In this document: piece after piece, positions 1 to 8,347 of the stretch
Numbering within the stretch: the stretch's first letter is position 1
How the letters are laid out: each line of letters begins with the position of its first letter
Assembly: GCA_000169995.1 (NCBI GenBank)
Contig: AAZW01000045.1
Span: 1-42,521 of the forward strand
Reading direction: 5' to 3'
DNA: 42,521 bases
Origin: Vibrionales bacterium SWAT-3
Lineage (GTDB): Bacteria; Pseudomonadota; Gammaproteobacteria; Enterobacterales; Vibrionaceae
Made by a program: the position numbers and the translations under genes
The notes under the pieces: model-generated
Databases searched by the model: none
What the model was told of the DNA's origin: nothing
Seen by the model: the letters and a program-made list of their open reading frames with translations, nothing else

Positions 1-118
1 TTTCGGCTAAAGAGGAAGTATTAAGATTTTATTTAACTCCGTAGTAACTATTACTTTACATAATGGTTGGGGTGTAATATTAAGATAGGTACCTTTGTAC
101 CAGAGGAGTGGTGTCGGT

Positions 119-286
119 ATGAATAAAAAGGACGTCAAACTCAACAAGAAACCAGTTAAAGCTTTGGATAGAAAGCGATTAGGGGCGAAAGACGACCCCG
201 AGGAAAGCGCGCGTGACTGGCATACCATGTCAGAAGAAGAGCGCATGGAGATACTGTCTCACCTTTCAGACATGCCTTTTCAATAA
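119..286 (+). CDS. Small hypothetical protein, 55 aa
   Basis: I do not recognise the family. The ATG at 119 is preceded by a strong ribosome binding site (AGAGGAG, 102-108), which is why I prefer it to the upstream in-frame ATG at 95. A short hairpin (GGTAC-cttt-GTACC, 88-101) sits directly 5' of that site. The product is highly charged, with a basic N-terminal half (KKDVKLNKK) and an acidic C-terminal half containing a SEEER helix. It has no signal peptide or membrane segment. It is probably a soluble cytoplasmic protein and converges on the thiamine-binding gene. Confidence 0.6.
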   Translation: MNKKDVKLNKKPVKALDRKRLGAKDDPEESARDWHTMSEEERMEILSHLSDMPFQ

Positions 287-326
287 CACCACGGGTTCTT
301 CAGAGCCTTGCTTTAATGGCACTTTC

Positions 327-629
327 TCAGACAAACATATGATTCGCTTTCGTCACACCCCGATGGTAAGTGCAAAATGTATCATCGGCAGCGGTGGTTT
401 TACTGTGAATCTTTATGTTTGTGATGACCTCGACGGCCCCAGCATCGTAACAAGCTTGTTCTGCTTTTTTAACGATATCGAGTAATTGGTTGAGTTCACC
501 TTTCATCGTGGTTTCCATCGCACCGACTTGGAAAGGCACGTCGGCAGCTTTCACAACTTCAATTGCTTTATCAACCACTTCGAAGTTGTTGCCTTCTTTA
601 ACGCGAGGGATCACTTGGAAGGCAACCAT
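327..629 (-). CDS. Thiamine-binding protein, MTH1187/YkoF-like (UPF0045)
   Basis: About 100 residues. The N-terminal VAFQVIPRV strand, the central GAMETTMKGELNQLLDIVKKA segment and the compact ferredoxin-like pattern match the UPF0045/MTH1187 family. Members bind thiamine or related small molecules in the cytoplasm; no reaction is established. I place the start at the ATG at 629, where the conserved domain begins and an AAAGAAG-like ribosome binding site lies just upstream. A TTG at 674 would add 15 charged residues outside the family core. The length from 629 is normal for the family. The exact role here is unknown. Confidence 0.8.
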   Translation of the reverse strand: MVAFQVIPRVKEGNNFEVVDKAIEVVKAADVPFQVGAMETTMKGELNQLLDIVKKAEQACYDAGAVEVITNIKIHSKTTAADDTFCTYHRGVTKANHMFV

Positions 630-753
630 CACTTCTTTTTCTCTTTTTAACTCAGACACTTTCTGCTTACTCAATGATTGGAAGTGGTTGCAGATGATAG
701 GTTAATGCGGAGATTAATTCTACAGCAGCAAAGCTGGTGGTTTTTTCTTGGTT

Positions 754-975
754 TTATTTACTACCCCAATGATCGCTAACCCAGCCACCAATGTGTTCGT
801 CAAAATGATTACCACTGAATCTTTGGTTGCGTTCAACCGACGTATCACAATCTTCTTTGTTATCGATTAGGGTTTGAATGTAGTTTGCCATCGGGTCATT
901 GGAACGTTGACGATCTCGGCGAGTTGCCACTTCCTTAATCAGTTGTAATCGATATGTAGAGCTAGCACGTTTCAT
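754..975 (-). CDS. Hypothetical protein, 73 aa
   Basis: An unrecognised small soluble protein. The ATG at 975 has a textbook AGGAGG site 7-8 bases upstream, so translation is well supported. The first half is strongly basic (KRAS, ATRRDRQR) and helical. The second half is acidic and aromatic, ending HIGGWVSDHWGSK. There is no signal peptide, membrane segment or cysteine cluster apart from one Cys. It is transcribed in the same direction as the helicase upstream but separated from it by the helicase terminator, so it probably has its own promoter. Confidence 0.6.
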   Translation of the reverse strand: MKRASSTYRLQLIKEVATRRDRQRSNDPMANYIQTLIDNKEDCDTSVERNQRFSGNHFDEHIGGWVSDHWGSK

Positions 976-1164
976 TTCAATGACCTCCTGTTTTAGACAC
1001 TAATAGAAAAATCTAGTTGCCAGATATAGGGGCGTCAACGTGATCAGAAAGTATTTTTTTTGAGCAACCAAGAATCAATACCTTGCCTTCGTAATTCACA
1101 AAAATGTCATCTAGTGAATCGCATTAGTGTCATATTGAGCATCAGAAAGTGGGTGGTTGAAGCG

Positions 1165-1190
1165 AAAAAAAGCCCAGAAAACTCTGGGCT
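1165..1190 (-). terminator. Rho-independent terminator of the DEAD-box helicase gene
   Basis: An 8-bp stem AGCCCAGA/TCTGGGCT with a 4-nt loop (1171-1190). On the minus strand it is followed by a run of seven T (complement of 1165-1171). It lies about 80 bases past the helicase stop codon. Confidence 0.85.
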
Positions 1191-1271
1191 GAATTTAATT
1201 AAAATGACCGTCGTTAAGTTTGGGAACTAACGGGGGACAGACGCTGAATTTTTGCTATCGCTCTACTTTGA

Positions 1272-2546
1272 TCACGTTGGCTTAGTGCTGTTTGATCTTG
1301 AGCTGTGGGGTCTAGAGTTATGCGGTTTGCTCTTAAACTGTTTGACGCTCTTCTTTTTCGCCGTTCTGCGGTTTGCCATTTTGTCTTTAGGTGGGCGCTT
1401 ACGAGCCGTTGTTTCTGACGCTGGTTTGTCTGTGACTGGGAAGCCTTCCAATGACTGTAGCGGCAGTGTTTTGTTGGTTAAAGTGCGAATGGCAGTCAGG
1501 TAGTCAGTTTCACTGTGGCTGACCAGCGAGATTGCACAACCAGTACTTCCTGCTCTCGCCGTTCTTCCAACGCGGTGTACATAAGTCGCTGCATGAGGAG
1601 GTAACTCAAAGTTAATCACAATAGGTAGCTGATCAATATGGATACCACGAGCCATCACATCGGTCGCGATAAGTACACGGGTATCACCATTTTTGAAGCT
1701 GTCTAACGCTTGTGCTCGTTCTTCTTGGCTCTTGTTGCCATGCAATGCACTCACGCTGATTTTGGCTTTGTTTAATCGCTTGGTTAGTGCGTCTGCGTTG
1801 TCTTTCGCGCCAATAAACACTAATACTTGTGGCCACGGGTTCTGATTGAGCAGGGCAATCAATGCTTGAGCTTTACTGCCTTTGTTTACCAGGTACAGTG
1901 TTTCTTCAATCGCTTCTACAACGCTGTTTTCTTTATGAGTCGTGATCTTTTTTGGGTTCGATAAAAGCGTTTCAGCTTGGCTCACTAACTCAGGTGGAAG
2001 CGTTGCAGAGAATAACAGTGATTGGCGCTTAGTTGGCAGAGCTGCGGTGATCGCTTGAATATCTGGCCAAAAGCCCATGTCGATCAATCGATCGGCTTCA
2101 TCAAGAACTAATGATGTGCATTGAGCTAACTCTAATTCACCACTTTTGATGAGTGCAAGCAGGCGCCCTGGTGTAGCGATGGCGATCTGAGGTGCGGTTG
2201 ACAGTTGCTGCTGTTGTTCATCTGCATTTCTACCGCCCGTAAGCGTTACCGTTTTGATACTCAGGGCAGTTGCAATCGGTTTTAAAGACTCAGTCACTTG
2301 AGATGCTAGCTCGCGTGTTGGAACGATGACAAGCGCTTGCAGTTTATTCGAACCTTGGTCGATGTTATTGAGCAAAGGTAACCCAAATGCCAATGTTTTC
2401 CCGCTACCTGTTTGAGCCAATGCAAGCACATCTCTTCCTGAAACAATCGTAGGAATGACCGCTTGTTGGATCTCAGTCGGCTTATTGAATTGAGACGGGA
2501 GAGCAGCAACGGTTTTTGTGTTTAGGGTTAGGTTAGCAAATGACAT
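1272..2546 (-). CDS. DEAD-box ATP-dependent RNA helicase, RhlE-like
   Basis: A 424-residue superfamily 2 helicase that unwinds RNA duplexes with ATP, probably in ribosome assembly or cold growth. All motifs are present in order: Q motif (about 20-30), Walker A AQTGSGKT (44-51), PTRELA (about 76), TPGR (about 125), DEAD (149-152), SAT (about 180) and HRVGRTARAG (about 325). The C-terminal tail is rich in Lys, Arg, Ser and Asn and is typical of RNA-binding extensions. I chose the ATG at 2546, which gives the family-standard MSFxxL start; the in-frame TTG at 2564 has no ribosome binding site. Symbol withheld because Vibrio carry several close paralogues. Confidence 0.93.
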   Translation of the reverse strand: MSFANLTLNTKTVAALPSQFNKPTEIQQAVIPTIVSGRDVLALAQTGSGKTLAFGLPLLNNIDQGSNKLQALVIVPTRELASQVTESLKPIATALSIKTVTLTGGRNADEQQQQLSTAPQIAIATPGRLLALIKSGELELAQCTSLVLDEADRLIDMGFWPDIQAITAALPTKRQSLLFSATLPPELVSQAETLLSNPKKITTHKENSVVEAIEETLYLVNKGSKAQALIALLNQNPWPQVLVFIGAKDNADALTKRLNKAKISVSALHGNKSQEERAQALDSFKNGDTRVLIATDVMARGIHIDQLPIVINFELPPHAATYVHRVGRTARAGSTGCAISLVSHSETDYLTAIRTLTNKTLPLQSLEGFPVTDKPASETTARKRPPKDKMANRRTAKKKSVKQFKSKPHNSRPHSSRSNSTKPT

Positions 2547-2755
2547 AAATGAACCAAGTATCAAAAGGAAGGTGGAGTCTAACAGGGCTACAAATGTTAG
2601 AGAATCAGTTTTGTTTGCTTCACGATAAACGTATTTATTATATGCGCCAATTTTGTAAATTAGACATACGAGTTAATTAAGCGTTTATCATATTGTAATG
2701 GTATCAATTGGACGTACAATGTCTGCCCTAAAAACCTTCACTGTATGAGAACAAA

Positions 2756-3382
2756 ATGAGTTGGGATAGTATCTGGCTGTTCATTGTTATTGTCTTTTTT
2801 ATTGCAATTATTCCAGGACCCAATGCATTGCTTGTGTTAAGCACAGCATTGACTCAAAGGAAGCTGTTCGCATTTGTGAATGTGTTAGGCGTGTCATGTG
2901 GTTTCTTTTTCCACGCCTTTATTTCTGCGAATGGTATCAGCCTATTACTGTCGAAAACGCCAATGGCATTTGAGGGGCTGAAGTGGGCGGGTGTTTTGTA
3001 TTTGCTCTGGTTAGGTTACAACCACTTTCGGGCGGCATTGCGTGCTCAAGAGGGGGTGCTTTCTGTCGTGAGTGCATCCGGGAGCAAACTCTATAGCCAG
3101 TTTTTTAAAGGACTACTTACGAATCTGCTTAACCCGAAAATCGTCCTGTTTTATCTATCGATTTTCCCTCAATTTGTGACTGCGGATGCAATTGTCTCCG
3201 ACAGCCTGATTCTTGGCGGGATTCAGGCGATGGTCGTTTCAATGTGGTTCTTGGTTGTGATTTTAATGGCAGATACCTTTAAACGCTTATTGGTTCAAAA
3301 GCGTACCTCGCAAATGATGAATATTGTATGTGGCGTGCTATTTATTGGGTTCAGTATTCAGCTGGCTTTATTTCAGCTTTAG
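2756..3382 (+). CDS. LysE/RhtB family amino-acid exporter
   Basis: A 208-residue inner-membrane protein with about six hydrophobic segments. The N-terminal motif PGPNALLVLSTAL and the LTNLLNPKIVLFYLSIFPQF motif in the second half are signatures of LysE/RhtB translocators, which export amino acids or homoserine lactone-like compounds by proton exchange. The length is full. The substrate cannot be read from sequence. It is divergent from the helicase gene with a 209-base intergenic region. A second LysE-family gene at 27928 in this window is broken by an insertion sequence, so this is the intact paralogue here. Confidence 0.88.
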   Translation: MSWDSIWLFIVIVFFIAIIPGPNALLVLSTALTQRKLFAFVNVLGVSCGFFFHAFISANGISLLLSKTPMAFEGLKWAGVLYLLWLGYNHFRAALRAQEGVLSVVSASGSKLYSQFFKGLLTNLLNPKIVLFYLSIFPQFVTADAIVSDSLILGGIQAMVVSMWFLVVILMADTFKRLLVQKRTSQMMNIVCGVLFIGFSIQLALFQL

Positions 3383-3659
3383 GTTTGATGATCTTTTATG
3401 AGGTATTGAGGCTGAGATGATACGACTCATATCTCACTTTTTAGTGAATCATAAGGAATCCTTGTCTCTCTATACAAATGCCTAAAGCAATAACACATAA
3501 TGTCGATATAATAGTCAGTTATTAGTTTGGTGAATGCTAAGTTGAATTGCAAACTGGGGCGGAAGGCTATTCGGCTGTTCGATAGTCACAAATAGTTACG
3601 AATAGTTGAAATGAACGGCCAGTTTGCTACTGCGAATGAACAGAGACAGGGAGTCATAG

Positions 3660-4016
3660 ATGAGTGAAAAGTCATTCATTCAAAAGCGCAAATATTACCG
3701 TTTGAAGTACCCACATAAGGCACGTCCGGTGATGCGAATTAAGGATGATCTTTTTCACGTCAGAGAGGTTTCTGAAAAGGGTGTTCGCCTTATGATGCGT
3801 AATATCATCCCTGTATATCGTGGCTTCTCAATGGCAGGTACTTTGAGGCTGCACGGAAACAACAGTGTCGCTATTAGTGGTGCTGTGTTACGCCAAGAAG
3901 GCGATGAAGTGATTGTTCAGTTATCACAAGGCCCAAGTTTTAAGGATATGGTGTCTGAGCAAAGGCACATTCGAAAGAAGTACCCAGTCTTTTTTGCAAG
4001 CCTGAGAGTCGCATAA
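3660..4016 (+). CDS. PilZ domain protein (probable cyclic-di-GMP receptor)
   Basis: 118 residues consisting of one PilZ domain. The N-terminal RxxxR motif is R10-KYY-R14, and the second motif is EVSEKG, where the usual D/NxSxxG has Glu in the first position. The arginines that grip cyclic-di-GMP are intact, so binding is likely. It is a single-domain cytoplasmic effector that probably controls motility, adhesion or secretion. The ATG at 3660 follows a GGGAGTC site. It is monocistronic, ending at the terminator 55 bases downstream. No partner gene is adjacent. Confidence 0.85.
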   Translation: MSEKSFIQKRKYYRLKYPHKARPVMRIKDDLFHVREVSEKGVRLMMRNIIPVYRGFSMAGTLRLHGNNSVAISGAVLRQEGDEVIVQLSQGPSFKDMVSEQRHIRKKYPVFFASLRVA

Positions 4017-4070
4017 TGGCGTATAGAGCTAGGTGGCTCAATAAATCGTGAATCATAGGCAAACATTAAA

Positions 4071-4106
4071 AAGCCCAGCACTTTCGCAAGTGCTGGGCTT
4101 TGTTCT
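4071..4106. terminator. Bidirectional Rho-independent terminator
   Basis: A perfect 13-bp stem, AAGCCCAGCACTT (4071-4083) and AAGTGCTGGGCTT (4088-4100), with a TCGC loop. It has T-rich flanks on both strands and lies between the convergent PilZ and carboxypeptidase genes, so it can serve both. Confidence 0.9.
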
Positions 4107-4117
4107 ATCTATAAGCT

Positions 4118-5242
4118 TTATAGCTCGTCTACTGTTGCCCAAACTGCCGCTAGCATGTCGTGACCAAACGCAACACTACGTTCTGGCGACAAACCGTAAA
4201 GTTCGTCAGCGTGGCTGATATGATCTTTAAATGGCATCTCAACCGTGTACGCCAAACACTTGAACTGCTCACTGATCCAGTTGGTACCAACCGTCATGTT
4301 CGCTTTGCCTGGCTCATCTTTGTCGTAACCAAACTCATCTTGGAACTCTGGCGTAATCGTGAGTAGTGCTTGCTTGAAGTGGTTCTCTAGCTTCGCGATA
4401 CGCTCATTGTAAGAAGGTGTACCTTCGCTACCTGCCACAAAGTTATATGGAATTGCTTCGTCACCATGAATGTCTAAACACATATCAACGCCAGTTTCTA
4501 ACATGCGTTCACGCACAAGGAATACCTCTGGGCTACGTTCCATAGACGGTGCTTGCCATTCGCGGTTCAGGTTCACGCCAATTGCGTTGGTACGTAGGTG
4601 ACCACGGATGCTGCCATCTGGGTTCATGTTCGGAACAACGCGGAATACTACGCTGTCTAGAAGAGAGCGGCCTACTGTATCTGTTTCGTCAAGTAGGCGC
4701 TGAAGCAGCCCTTCAATCAACCATTCAGCCATTGTCTCGCCAGGGTGTTGACGACCAATAACCCAAATGTTTTTCTTCTCTTCACTTGGCTCACCAATGG
4801 TTAGCAAAGTGATGTCGTTTTTGTCTAGCGTATGACCTAGTGTTTCAAGCTTACATGCAGGGTGCGTTTGCGCGCTGTGCAGAAGGTCTTGGTGACGATC
4901 GTATGAGTATGGCGCAAAGTACGCGAAGTACATTGAGTCGTGCTCAGGAATGATGTCAAAGCTCAGCGTGTCACCATCGAACTTAGATGGGATACGGAAC
5001 CACTCTTCGCGGTCATACGATGCAACTACATCGTAATCCTTCCAGCCCTCAGGGTAAGCAGACGTTGCCAATTGACCGATTTCAAAGTGGTGAGCTTGTT
5101 GCGCTTCACTTTCTAAACGGAAATGGAACCACTGAGAGATTTCAGTTTGGTTGTCTGCAGGGATAGTCAGTTGAATGTTTTGTGGTGAATCTGCTGAAAC
5201 GACGTGAATGTTGCCGCTTTCGAAATTGCTGAAAATTTTCAT
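4118..5242 (-). CDS. M14-family zinc carboxypeptidase, cytosolic carboxypeptidase-like
   Basis: 374 residues. An N-terminal beta-sandwich of the Pepdidase_M14_N type (about 1-120) is followed by the M14 catalytic domain. Zinc ligands are visible as H166 and E169 in QHPGE and H259 in DIHGD; the catalytic Glu is E335 in YTVEMPFKD, and GVNLNREW carries the substrate-binding residues. This arrangement matches the bacterial CCP (M14D) group. There is no signal peptide, so it acts in the cytoplasm, removing C-terminal residues from an unknown peptide or protein. The start at 5242 gives the family MKIFSNFESGN beginning; a GTG at 5284 is in frame but extends beyond it. Confidence 0.88.
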   Translation of the reverse strand: MKIFSNFESGNIHVVSADSPQNIQLTIPADNQTEISQWFHFRLESEAQQAHHFEIGQLATSAYPEGWKDYDVVASYDREEWFRIPSKFDGDTLSFDIIPEHDSMYFAYFAPYSYDRHQDLLHSAQTHPACKLETLGHTLDKNDITLLTIGEPSEEKKNIWVIGRQHPGETMAEWLIEGLLQRLLDETDTVGRSLLDSVVFRVVPNMNPDGSIRGHLRTNAIGVNLNREWQAPSMERSPEVFLVRERMLETGVDMCLDIHGDEAIPYNFVAGSEGTPSYNERIAKLENHFKQALLTITPEFQDEFGYDKDEPGKANMTVGTNWISEQFKCLAYTVEMPFKDHISHADELYGLSPERSVAFGHDMLAAVWATVDEL

Positions 5243-5376
5243 TGTAGTTGTTATCTCGTAGTTGAGTTGTCGTAAGACTAGCACACTTTTTTTCGAGCAA
5301 ACTACTAACTAAATCGTAATGAGATGTTATTTCAACTATCTATTTCCGAGCTCTCTTTTTTAACGGCACTTTATGC

Positions 5377-5652
5377 TTATCGACGCTGGCAAGTTGTGCA
5401 GCCTCGGCAAGCCGAACGTGTATAACGATCTAACTTACTGCGTTGCACCTTGCAGTAGGCATTTTTCAGGGCTCTTCTTCCAGAAAACCAATCGTCAGGT
5501 TTCGACAGGATCAGATAGCCATTAAAGCGTTTCACAAGCTTGACTCTATTTTGGTCGATGAACTTACTATCAAACCCAATTTCAAAGTAATCGAGCGCTT
5601 GTTCAATAGAGGTAAAGCTTGCCATTTTTTGCTGGAATTCTGTTTGGCTCAT
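5377..5652 (-). CDS. NifW-like protein
   Basis: 91 residues. The core, EQALDYFEIGFDSKFIDQNRVKLVKRFNGYL, matches the NifW family pattern of an FxxF/Y segment, a D at the turn, and NRxxxLxRFxxYL. NifW stabilises nitrogenase against oxygen in diazotrophs, but no other nif gene is visible here, so the role in this organism is probably different. The C-terminal tail is basic and has a CxxCxxC arrangement (CRGCTTC) that could bind metal, which I do not associate with classical NifW. It starts 38 bases from the end of an IS5 element, so its promoter region may have been altered by that insertion. Confidence 0.65.
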   Translation of the reverse strand: MSQTEFQQKMASFTSIEQALDYFEIGFDSKFIDQNRVKLVKRFNGYLILSKPDDWFSGRRALKNAYCKVQRSKLDRYTRSACRGCTTCQRR

Positions 5653-5690
5653 ATCTCATTCGGTGGCATGAATTTGCGGATAGTGTAAGC

Positions 5691-6744
5691 GGCTTTGTTG
5701 CGTAATTCATTGGAACTAAACCTAAAACCTACGATCTGATCAGCTATATTCACTCCCTCTCGTAGCCCTATGCCTAAACCTCGTTACAAAACAACCAACT
5801 GGAAGCAATACAACCAATCACTCATTAACCGCGGTTCTTTGACCTTTTGGATTGATGAAGAAGCGATAAGTGGCTGGACGCAAAGCAAACAGAATAAGCG
5901 CGGGAGGCCTCGTCGGTTCAGTGATTTAGCTATCACGACAGCCCTCATGGTGAAACGAGTTTTTTCTATGCCATTAAGAGCGCTGCAAGGTTTTATCAAC
6001 TCGATATTTAGGTTAGCCCATGTACCGTTAAGTTGTCCGCATTACACCTGCATCAGTCGTAGAGCCAAGCAAGTTGAGGTCTCACTTAAGACAAAAACGA
6101 GAGGTACGATACAACATCTAGCTATTGATGCGACTGGCCTTAAGGCTTATGGCGAAGGTGAATGGAAAGTCAAAAAACACGGGACAGATGGCAAACGTAG
6201 AGTCTGGCGAAAACTTCATATTGCCGTGGATACAAACACTCATGAAATTATTGCAGCCGAGCTAAGTCTATCGACAGTTACAGATGGAGAAGTACTCCCG
6301 AATTTACTGAAACAAACTCGCCGAAGTATCCACGAGGTGTCTGGTGATGGCGCTTATGATACGAGAGCATGTCACGATGCAATTAAGATTAAGCGAGCCG
6401 TTGCGCTTATTCCTCCAAGAGAAGGGGCTGCCTTCTGGGAGCGGGGTCATCCCCGAAATCTCGCAGTAGGTTGCCAGAAGTTATATGGCTCAAATAAGTA
6501 TTGGAAAGAGCGGTATGGTTACCACAAACGCTCCCTGTCAGAAACAGCGATGTATCGAGTTAAACAGTTACTTGGTGGTCGTTTAAGTTTAAGAAATTAC
6601 AATGCACAAGTGGGAGAAACTTACGCGATGATAAAAGCGTTGAACAAGCTCACTGGGTTAGGTATGCCTGAAACTTGCCGTATTGACTAAGAAATGCACG
6701 AAATGGGGCTGCTCTGTCTCTAAACTGAATTACGCAACAAAGCC
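5691..6744 (+). mobile_element. IS5-family (IS903 group) insertion sequence, 1054 bp
   Basis: The ends are perfect 19-bp inverted repeats, GGCTTTGTTGCGTAATTCA at 5691-5709 and its complement at 6726-6744. One intact transposase lies inside. The 9 bp on the left (agtgtaagc) and right (attcatcat) differ, so the target duplication expected for this group is absent; I infer an adjacent deletion or recombination after insertion. The right end cuts the second helix-turn-helix segment of the regulator gene. Confidence 0.93.
5770..6690 (+). CDS. IS5-family transposase (IS903 group)
   Basis: A 306-residue DDE transposase of full length. Candidate catalytic residues are D in LAIDATGLK, D in SGDGAYDT and E in the SLSETAMYRVKQLLGGRL helix. 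It mobilises the element bounded by 5691-6744. The frame is intact, so the element may still be active. Confidence 0.93.
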   Translation: MPKPRYKTTNWKQYNQSLINRGSLTFWIDEEAISGWTQSKQNKRGRPRRFSDLAITTALMVKRVFSMPLRALQGFINSIFRLAHVPLSCPHYTCISRRAKQVEVSLKTKTRGTIQHLAIDATGLKAYGEGEWKVKKHGTDGKRRVWRKLHIAVDTNTHEIIAAELSLSTVTDGEVLPNLLKQTRRSIHEVSGDGAYDTRACHDAIKIKRAVALIPPREGAAFWERGHPRNLAVGCQKLYGSNKYWKERYGYHKRSLSETAMYRVKQLLGGRLSLRNYNAQVGETYAMIKALNKLTGLGMPETCRID

Positions 6745-7104
6745 ATTCATCATCTAAGTGATTAATGTATGCTGCAAAATCCTTTTGCGTTAACTTCAAT
6801 TTCTTGCGCGCTTCGCGAAGTAATTTCGGAAATTTCATCATGGTAGAGTATTCATCTTTGATTAGTGCCATTACGTTCCGATTCGTCAGATAGTCTATTT
6901 TATCAATCGTTAATATACAGTAGCCATAATGTTTATCTTTGAATGTGATATTACATTTTTTAGCAGAAGGTTCTGAAAATTTAAATACTTCAAACCCTAG
7001 GCCCTTCAAGAGTTTCATCATGTTGGGATCTTTTACTAAAACAGAATACTTTTTAATATTTTTGTTCTGAGAAAGTAACTGTATATCTGAAACTATATGC
7101 TCAA

Positions 7105-7114
7105 TAACATGATA
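7105..7114. repeat. 10-bp target-site duplication of ISAs1 element (left copy)
   Basis: ATAACATGAT here is repeated exactly at 8348-8357, directly flanking the element. A 10-bp duplication is within the range usual for the ISAs1 family and indicates a simple, fairly recent insertion. Confidence 0.9.
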
Positions 7115-8347
7115 AGGGCGGGATCGAACTTTAACCATTGAAAATAATGGATTTATTTTACAGGGAACTTTTTTAGATAATCACGATCTGATCATGAAGT
7201 AAAAAAACATGAGAAATTCGCACATGATTATCATTGAGCAACTTAAAAAAGTGAAAGATACCCGTTCGCACATCAATCAAGTTTATCCTGTTATGGAAGT
7301 CGCTTTCGTGGTCATAACAGCCATGATTTGTGGTCAAAATAAATGGACAGAGATTAAGGATTTCGGTGAAGGAAATATCGAGTGGTTACGTGAGTATTTC
7401 CCCTACGAAAATGGTCTTCCCACTCGACATAATATAGCTGCGATCATGAGATCCGTTGTGCCAGAGACGCTATTGGAAGCTATGGTGGGCTGGGTCAATT
7501 TGCACAGAGAGAAGCATGCACAGCCTATAATCAGTGTTGATGGGAAGGTTCTAAAAGGGGCAAAAGCAAGCAAACAACAGCACCCCCTCTATATGGTTTC
7601 GGCATTTGATGTAGACGAGGGTTTGACTCTCACACACCAACCTTGTGACGGCAAAGGTATGGAGCTGCTAGCAATAAGAAACATGCTAGACGCTTTAGAT
7701 ATCAAAGGATGTTTATTAACTGCTGATGCCCTGCATTGTCAGGTTGAAACACTGAATAAAGTAGTTGATAAAGGTGGAGATATCCTAGTACAAGTTAAAC
7801 TGAATCAACCAAGTTTATTAGCAGAAATTGATGTGCAATTCCAAGACTATTGGGCTTTGCCTGAAGATAAACAGGAATCATACATCACGGAAGAGAAAGG
7901 GCATGGTAGAAAAGAGGTTCGTGAGGTTTACGTGCTTCCTGCAGCCTTCAGCGAAGCACTCAGACAGAAGTGGTGTCTCGTAAAAAGCATTGTTGCAGTG
8001 GTAAGAGATAGGAGTGTCAAAGGGAAAGGAAGTTATGAAACCTCGTACTATATTTGCACAGACCATTTATCTTTAGAGTTAGCCTCAAAGGCAACAAGAA
8101 AGCATTGGCATATTGAGAATCAGCAGCACTGGGCGTTGGACGTAATTTTCAAAGAAGACGAGCAGCGAATTTACGCTGGGGATTCAGCGTTGAATATGGC
8201 TTGTTGTCGTCGCTTTGTGCAGAACCTATTTAGAAAATCAGAGGGTAACTTGTCTGTACCAAGAAAGATGAACCAAGCCGCATGGAATAAAGATTACAGG
8301 GAAAAAGTTCTTTTTACATCAGATTAACAAAGTATATTCGCGCCCTT
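7115..8347 (+). mobile_element. ISAs1-family insertion sequence, 1233 bp
   Basis: The termini are imperfect inverted repeats: AAGGGCGGGATCGAACTTT at the left and AAAGTATATTCGCGCCCTT at the right. They are flanked by the exact 10-bp direct repeat ATAACATGAT (7105-7114, 8348-8357). One intact transposase is inside. It interrupts the HTH regulator gene in the opposite orientation. Confidence 0.9.
7209..8327 (+). CDS. ISAs1-family transposase (H-repeat-associated type)
   Basis: 372 residues, full length. Family features are RSHINQVYPVMEVAFVVITAMICG near the N terminus, IISVDGKVLKGAK with a catalytic Asp, CLLTADALHCQ with the second Asp, and HWHIENQQHWALDVIFKEDEQR with the Glu. The same family includes the H-rpt genes found near Rhs loci, but no Rhs element is present here. 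The ATG at 7209 lacks a strong ribosome binding site; the ATG at 7224 is an alternative. Confidence 0.92.
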   Translation: MRNSHMIIIEQLKKVKDTRSHINQVYPVMEVAFVVITAMICGQNKWTEIKDFGEGNIEWLREYFPYENGLPTRHNIAAIMRSVVPETLLEAMVGWVNLHREKHAQPIISVDGKVLKGAKASKQQHPLYMVSAFDVDEGLTLTHQPCDGKGMELLAIRNMLDALDIKGCLLTADALHCQVETLNKVVDKGGDILVQVKLNQPSLLAEIDVQFQDYWALPEDKQESYITEEKGHGRKEVREVYVLPAAFSEALRQKWCLVKSIVAVVRDRSVKGKGSYETSYYICTDHLSLELASKATRKHWHIENQQHWALDVIFKEDEQRIYAGDSALNMACCRRFVQNLFRKSEGNLSVPRKMNQAAWNKDYREKVLFTSD

